From assembly GCA_965602945.1 (NCBI GenBank), contig CBFDBC010000174.1, forward strand, positions 1-8,336: 8,336 nucleotides of DNA. The letters are read 5' to 3'. The notes under the pieces were generated by a model. That model saw only the letters and a program-made list of their open reading frames with translations, did no database searches and was not told the DNA's origin. Position numbers and translations under genes: made by a program. Below, one piece after another: positions 6,319 through 8,336 of the stretch. Source of the stretch: JAUXEH01 sp965602945 (GTDB lineage Bacteria; Acidobacteriota; Aminicenantia; Aminicenantales; Aminicenantaceae). Position 1 is the first letter of the stretch; every line of letters begins with the position of its first letter.

Positions 6319-6549
6319 CTAGCCCTCGATGTATTTTTTACAGAATGCGTACCCAATGTAGCAGTTTACGATGTAGTCGTATTGGCCGGGGATAAACAGC
6401 GCATCCGAGGCGCAGCGAAAGAAGGCGAACTCGCAGTCGCCCGCCAAAAATTCTTCCCCGGCAAGCACAGACGGCACAACTGCTGCCATTAGCAGTAGTG
6501 ATGTGACAATGAGGGTGAAAAAGGATTTCTTGAGTGTGTGTTTTTTCAT
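6319..6549 (-). CDS. Small secreted four-cysteine peptide (twin CX6C), second copy
   Basis: The start is set at the ATG at 6549 because AAGGAG at 6561-6556 is 6 nt upstream. An earlier in-frame ATG at 6564 overlaps the stop of the preceding gene (ATGA) but has no site of its own. The product is 76 residues: a Sec signal peptide (MKKHTLKKSFFTLIVTSLLL, then MAAVVPSVLA) with cleavage expected after residue 30, leaving a 46-residue peptide. Its four Cys are C39, C46, C63 and C70, that is CX6C-X16-CX6C. It shares with the neighbouring peptide the motif C-x-IGY-x-FC-x-KY. I do not recognise the family. The spacing i, i+7 suits two helices paired by disulfides. It is co-transcribed with the other peptide (11 bp gap) and the propeller gene. 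Confidence 0.7.
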   Translation of the reverse strand: MKKHTLKKSFFTLIVTSLLLMAAVVPSVLAGEEFLAGDCEFAFFRCASDALFIPGQYDYIVNCYIGYAFCKKYIEG

Positions 6550-6555
6550 TTTTGG

Positions 6556-6561
6556 CTCCTT
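6556..6561 (-). promoter_or_regulatory. Ribosome binding site that fixes the start of the second peptide
   Basis: AAGGAG on the minus strand, 6 nt before the ATG at 6549 (CCAAAA between). It overlaps the codons that would follow the alternative ATG at 6564, which argues for the later start and for a signal peptide beginning MKKHTLKK. Confidence 0.65.
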
Positions 6562-6803
6562 CATCTCTCAATAGGAAAGTAATACTTGAGACAGAAATCG
6601 TAGCCGATAAGGCAGCCCATGAGCATGAGCAGCATGGCGGTTCCTCCGCTTAAAAGGCCGGCAATGGTGGCGTCGACACCGCATTTGAGCAGGGCCTTGT
6701 TGCAGATCTCCGTGTTGCCCGCAGCATAGACAGGCACCTGGGCCATCAATGTGAGCACCAGGATGAGGGCGGCGGCTGAAGCGATTCTTTTAGATCTGAT
6801 CAT
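6561..6803 (-). CDS. Small secreted four-cysteine peptide (twin CX6C), first copy
   Basis: An 80-residue product with a strong start: AAGGAGG at 6815-6809, 5 nt before the ATG at 6803. Residues 1-28 are a Sec signal (MIRSKRIASAAALILVLTLM, then AQVPVYAA), leaving about 52 residues with Cys at 34, 41, 64 and 71: CX6C-X22-CX6C. The middle, DATIAGLLSGGTAMLLMLMG, is hydrophobic and Gly-rich and could be membrane-active or a hydrophobic core. The end (C-LIGYDF-CLKYY) matches the second peptide closely, while the rest of the mature part differs, so the two look like diverged paralogues. I do not recognise the family. Possibilities are a bacteriocin-like or toxin peptide, a secreted signal, or a structural peptide of the envelope. 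It is the first gene of the likely operon and ends with TGA inside an ATGA. Confidence 0.7.
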   Translation of the reverse strand: MIRSKRIASAAALILVLTLMAQVPVYAAGNTEICNKALLKCGVDATIAGLLSGGTAMLLMLMGCLIGYDFCLKYYFPIER

Positions 6804-6866
6804 TTTAACCTCCTTTACCTTCCTGTCTATGCAACATCGATGCCAGCTGAGTGAAATTGGGAGAGC

Positions 6867-6894
6867 ATTTTGAGGATTTGGGGCAGGACATCAA
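6867..6894 (-). promoter_or_regulatory. Weak candidate promoter of the peptide operon
   Basis: On the minus strand there is TTGATG (6894-6889), a 16-bp spacer and CAAAAT (6872-6867), each 4 of 6 matches to the sigma70 consensus, about 60 nt upstream of the first peptide gene. A tandem 8-bp repeat (TCAAGAGG, TTAAGAGG at 6891-6906 on +) overlaps the -35. The rest of the gap 6804-7019 shows nothing else clear apart from the terminator. Confidence 0.3.
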
Positions 6895-6993
6895 GAGGTT
6901 AAGAGGTGAGCACCAGGGATGGAAAATCCATAAAATGCCGGCAGGATAAACTGAGGGTGACGGTGCGGAGAATCCGGGTCAACGAAGCTGGAC

Positions 6994-7012
6994 AAAAAAA
7001 GGGGACAGTCCC
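6994..7012 (-). terminator. Short hairpin plus T7 after hutU
   Basis: On the minus strand, 7 nt after the hutU stop codon, GGGACTGTCCC can form a four-pair stem with a CTG loop, directly followed by C and seven T. The position and T-run fit an intrinsic terminator, but the stem is short. The GGGGACAGTCCC core is also a motif I have seen dispersed in other genomes, so it may be a repeat remnant. Confidence 0.45.
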
Positions 7013-7019
7013 GTTCTAT

Positions 7020-8336
7020 TTATTTCAACATCGGCACGCTGACACCTTTGCGGCGGGCGCAGTCGATGGCCTCCGGGTAGCCGGCGTCGGCATGGCGGGC
7101 CACGCCGCTCCCGGGATCCCCGGTCAGCACGCGCTCGAGCTTCTCGGCTGTCGAGTCCTGCCCGTCGGCCACGATCACCATGCCGGCGTGGATGGAGAGC
7201 CCGATGCCCACTCCCCCGCCATGATGCACCGACACCCAGGAGGCGCCGTTCACTGCGTTGAGCAGGGCGTTCAGGATAGGCCAGTCGGCGATGGCGTCCG
7301 AACCGTCTCGCATGCCCTCGGTTTCCCTGTAAGGCGACGCCACGGAGCCCGTATCCAGGTGGTCCCGCCCGATCACGATCGGAGCCGAGATCTTCCCCTG
7401 TTTGACAAGATCATTGATCCGCAGGCCGAATTTGGCGCGCTCCCCGTATCCCAACCAGCAGATGCGCGACGGCAGTCCCTGAAAGGCCACCTGTTTCCGG
7501 GCCTTGCGGATCCAGCGGGCCAGGGCCTCGTCCTCGGGAAAAAGCTCCAACACGGCCTCGTCCGTCACATATATGTCGTCGGGATCTCCGGAGAGGGCCG
7601 CCCACCGGAACGGTCCCTTGCCCTCGCAGAATAAGGGCCGTATGTAGGCCGGCACAAATCCCGGGAAGTCGAAGGCGTTCTCCACCCCGGCCTTCAGGGC
7701 CTGGCCGCGCAGGTTGTTGCCGTAGTCGAAGGTCTTGGCACCGCATTCCTGCAGCTCGAGCATGGCCCTGACATGAACGGCCATGGAAGCGTAGGAACGC
7801 TTGATATATTCATCAGGATCGTCTTCCCTGAGTTTTAAGGCGTCTTCGTAGGGCATCCCGGCCGGCACATATCCGTTGAGCTCATCGTGGGCCGAGGTTT
7901 GGTCGGTCACGACATCCGGCACGATACCGCGCCGCACGAATTCGGGCAGCACATCCGCCGCATTCCCCAATAGGGCGATGGACAAGGCCTCGCCCTTGTC
8001 GCGGGCCCCAGCTGCCAGTTTGAGGGCCTCGTCCAGGTCGGTCACCATGGTGTCCACATACTTGGTGTCGAGCCGGCGCTGGATGCGCTCCGGGTCGACC
8101 TCGACCACGATGGCCACACCCTCGTTCATGGTGACGGCCAGGGGCTGGGCCCCGCCCATGCCGCCCAGGCCCGCGGTCAGGGTCAGCGTGCCCCTGAGCG
8201 AACCGCGGAAGTGCTTGACCGCCACCGAAGCCAGGGTCTCGTAGGTGCCCTGCAGGATGCCCTGCGTGCCGATATAGATCCAGGATCCGGCCGTCATCTG
8301 GCCGTACATCATGAGCCCCTTGCGATCGAGCTCATC
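7020..8336 (-). CDS. hutU: Urocanate hydratase (urocanase), N-terminus outside window
   Basis: The frame is open to the right edge (DELDRKGL precedes the internal Met at 8312), so about 120 N-terminal residues of a protein of about 555 are missing. The enzyme adds water to urocanate to give imidazolonepropionate, the second step of histidine breakdown, in the cytosol with tightly bound NAD+. Counting from the Met at 8312: GQMTAGSWIYIGTQGI (4-19), the Gly-rich NAD-binding segment GLGGMGGAQP (48-57), FDYGNNLRGQA (196-206), ICW with the Cys (C285) that corresponds to Cys410 of the Pseudomonas putida enzyme, GRDHLDTGSVASP (315-327), RDGSDAIADWP (335-345) and SVHHGGGVG (361-369). All diagnostic motifs are intact, so the gene should be active. 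No other hut gene is visible; they may lie beyond the right edge. It shares orientation with the peptide operon but is separated by 216 bp and a possible terminator. Confidence 0.97.
   Translation of the reverse strand, partial: DELDRKGLMMYGQMTAGSWIYIGTQGILQGTYETLASVAVKHFRGSLRGTLTLTAGLGGMGGAQPLAVTMNEGVAIVVEVDPERIQRRLDTKYVDTMVTDLDEALKLAAGARDKGEALSIALLGNAADVLPEFVRRGIVPDVVTDQTSAHDELNGYVPAGMPYEDALKLREDDPDEYIKRSYASMAVHVRAMLELQECGAKTFDYGNNLRGQALKAGVENAFDFPGFVPAYIRPLFCEGKGPFRWAALSGDPDDIYVTDEAVLELFPEDEALARWIRKARKQVAFQGLPSRICWLGYGERAKFGLRINDLVKQGKISAPIVIGRDHLDTGSVASPYRETEGMRDGSDAIADWPILNALLNAVNGASWVSVHHGGGVGIGLSIHAGMVIVADGQDSTAEKLERVLTGDPGSGVARHADAGYPEAIDCARRKGVSVPMLK

Noticed and set aside
6906..7634. 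Open frame of 242 codons on + opposite hutU
   Set aside because: Antisense of clearly conserved urocanate hydratase sequence; His/Gly/Arg-rich composition typical of an antisense shadow in GC-rich DNA.

Overview
The window looks like part of a Gram-negative bacterial chromosome of moderately high GC. The best support is an outer-membrane beta-barrel protein ending in a C-terminal phenylalanine, together with several exported proteins carrying Sec-type signal peptides. The mix of Asp-box propellers, an NHL-like propeller with a GQGPGEF motif, TlpA-like thioredoxins and a large barrel resembles Acidobacteriota/Aminicenantes-type or Bacteroidota-type genomes. That placement is an inference from protein style only. 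UGA and UAA/UAG all serve as normal stops, so the code is standard.

Layout. At the left edge (1-1636, + strand) is the 3' portion of a fusion protein: the end of a thioredoxin-like domain followed by a long beta-barrel (DUF6029-like). It converges with no gap on a run of minus-strand genes. In transcription order (right to left) that run is: two small secreted four-cysteine peptides (6803-6561 and 6549-6319), an exported six-bladed-propeller protein (6264-5239), a small CPAC thioredoxin-fold protein (5242-4757, 4-bp overlap), then a 159-bp gap with a good sigma70-type promoter and a four-copy 10-11-bp direct-repeat array, then a secreted Asp-box (BNR) propeller protein (4597-2426) interrupted by one in-frame UGA, and finally a thioredoxin-fold protein with an N-terminal CarboxypepD_reg-like domain (2422-1637). 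At the right edge (7020-8336, minus) is the 3' three quarters of hutU (urocanate hydratase), which looks like an unrelated housekeeping gene ended by a small hairpin plus T-run.

The two most notable points are these. First, the UGA in the Asp-box gene is followed at about bacterial SECIS distance by a perfect hairpin whose loop reads AGGUCU, the loop I recall from the E. coli formate dehydrogenase SECIS. The frame stays open for 244 more codons with five further Asp-boxes, so the candidates are a selenoprotein, a readthrough gene, or a single nonsense mutation/sequence error. Second, the two small peptides share a twin CX6C cysteine layout and a C-x-IGY-x-FC-x-KY motif although they otherwise differ, and they sit among three thioredoxin-fold proteins.

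Working model (inference): an envelope-located disulfide-handling cassette. The secreted cysteine-paired peptides would be substrates or effectors, the thioredoxin-like proteins would form or reduce their disulfides, and the propellers and outer-membrane barrel would bind or export partners. Nothing in the sequence proves the function.
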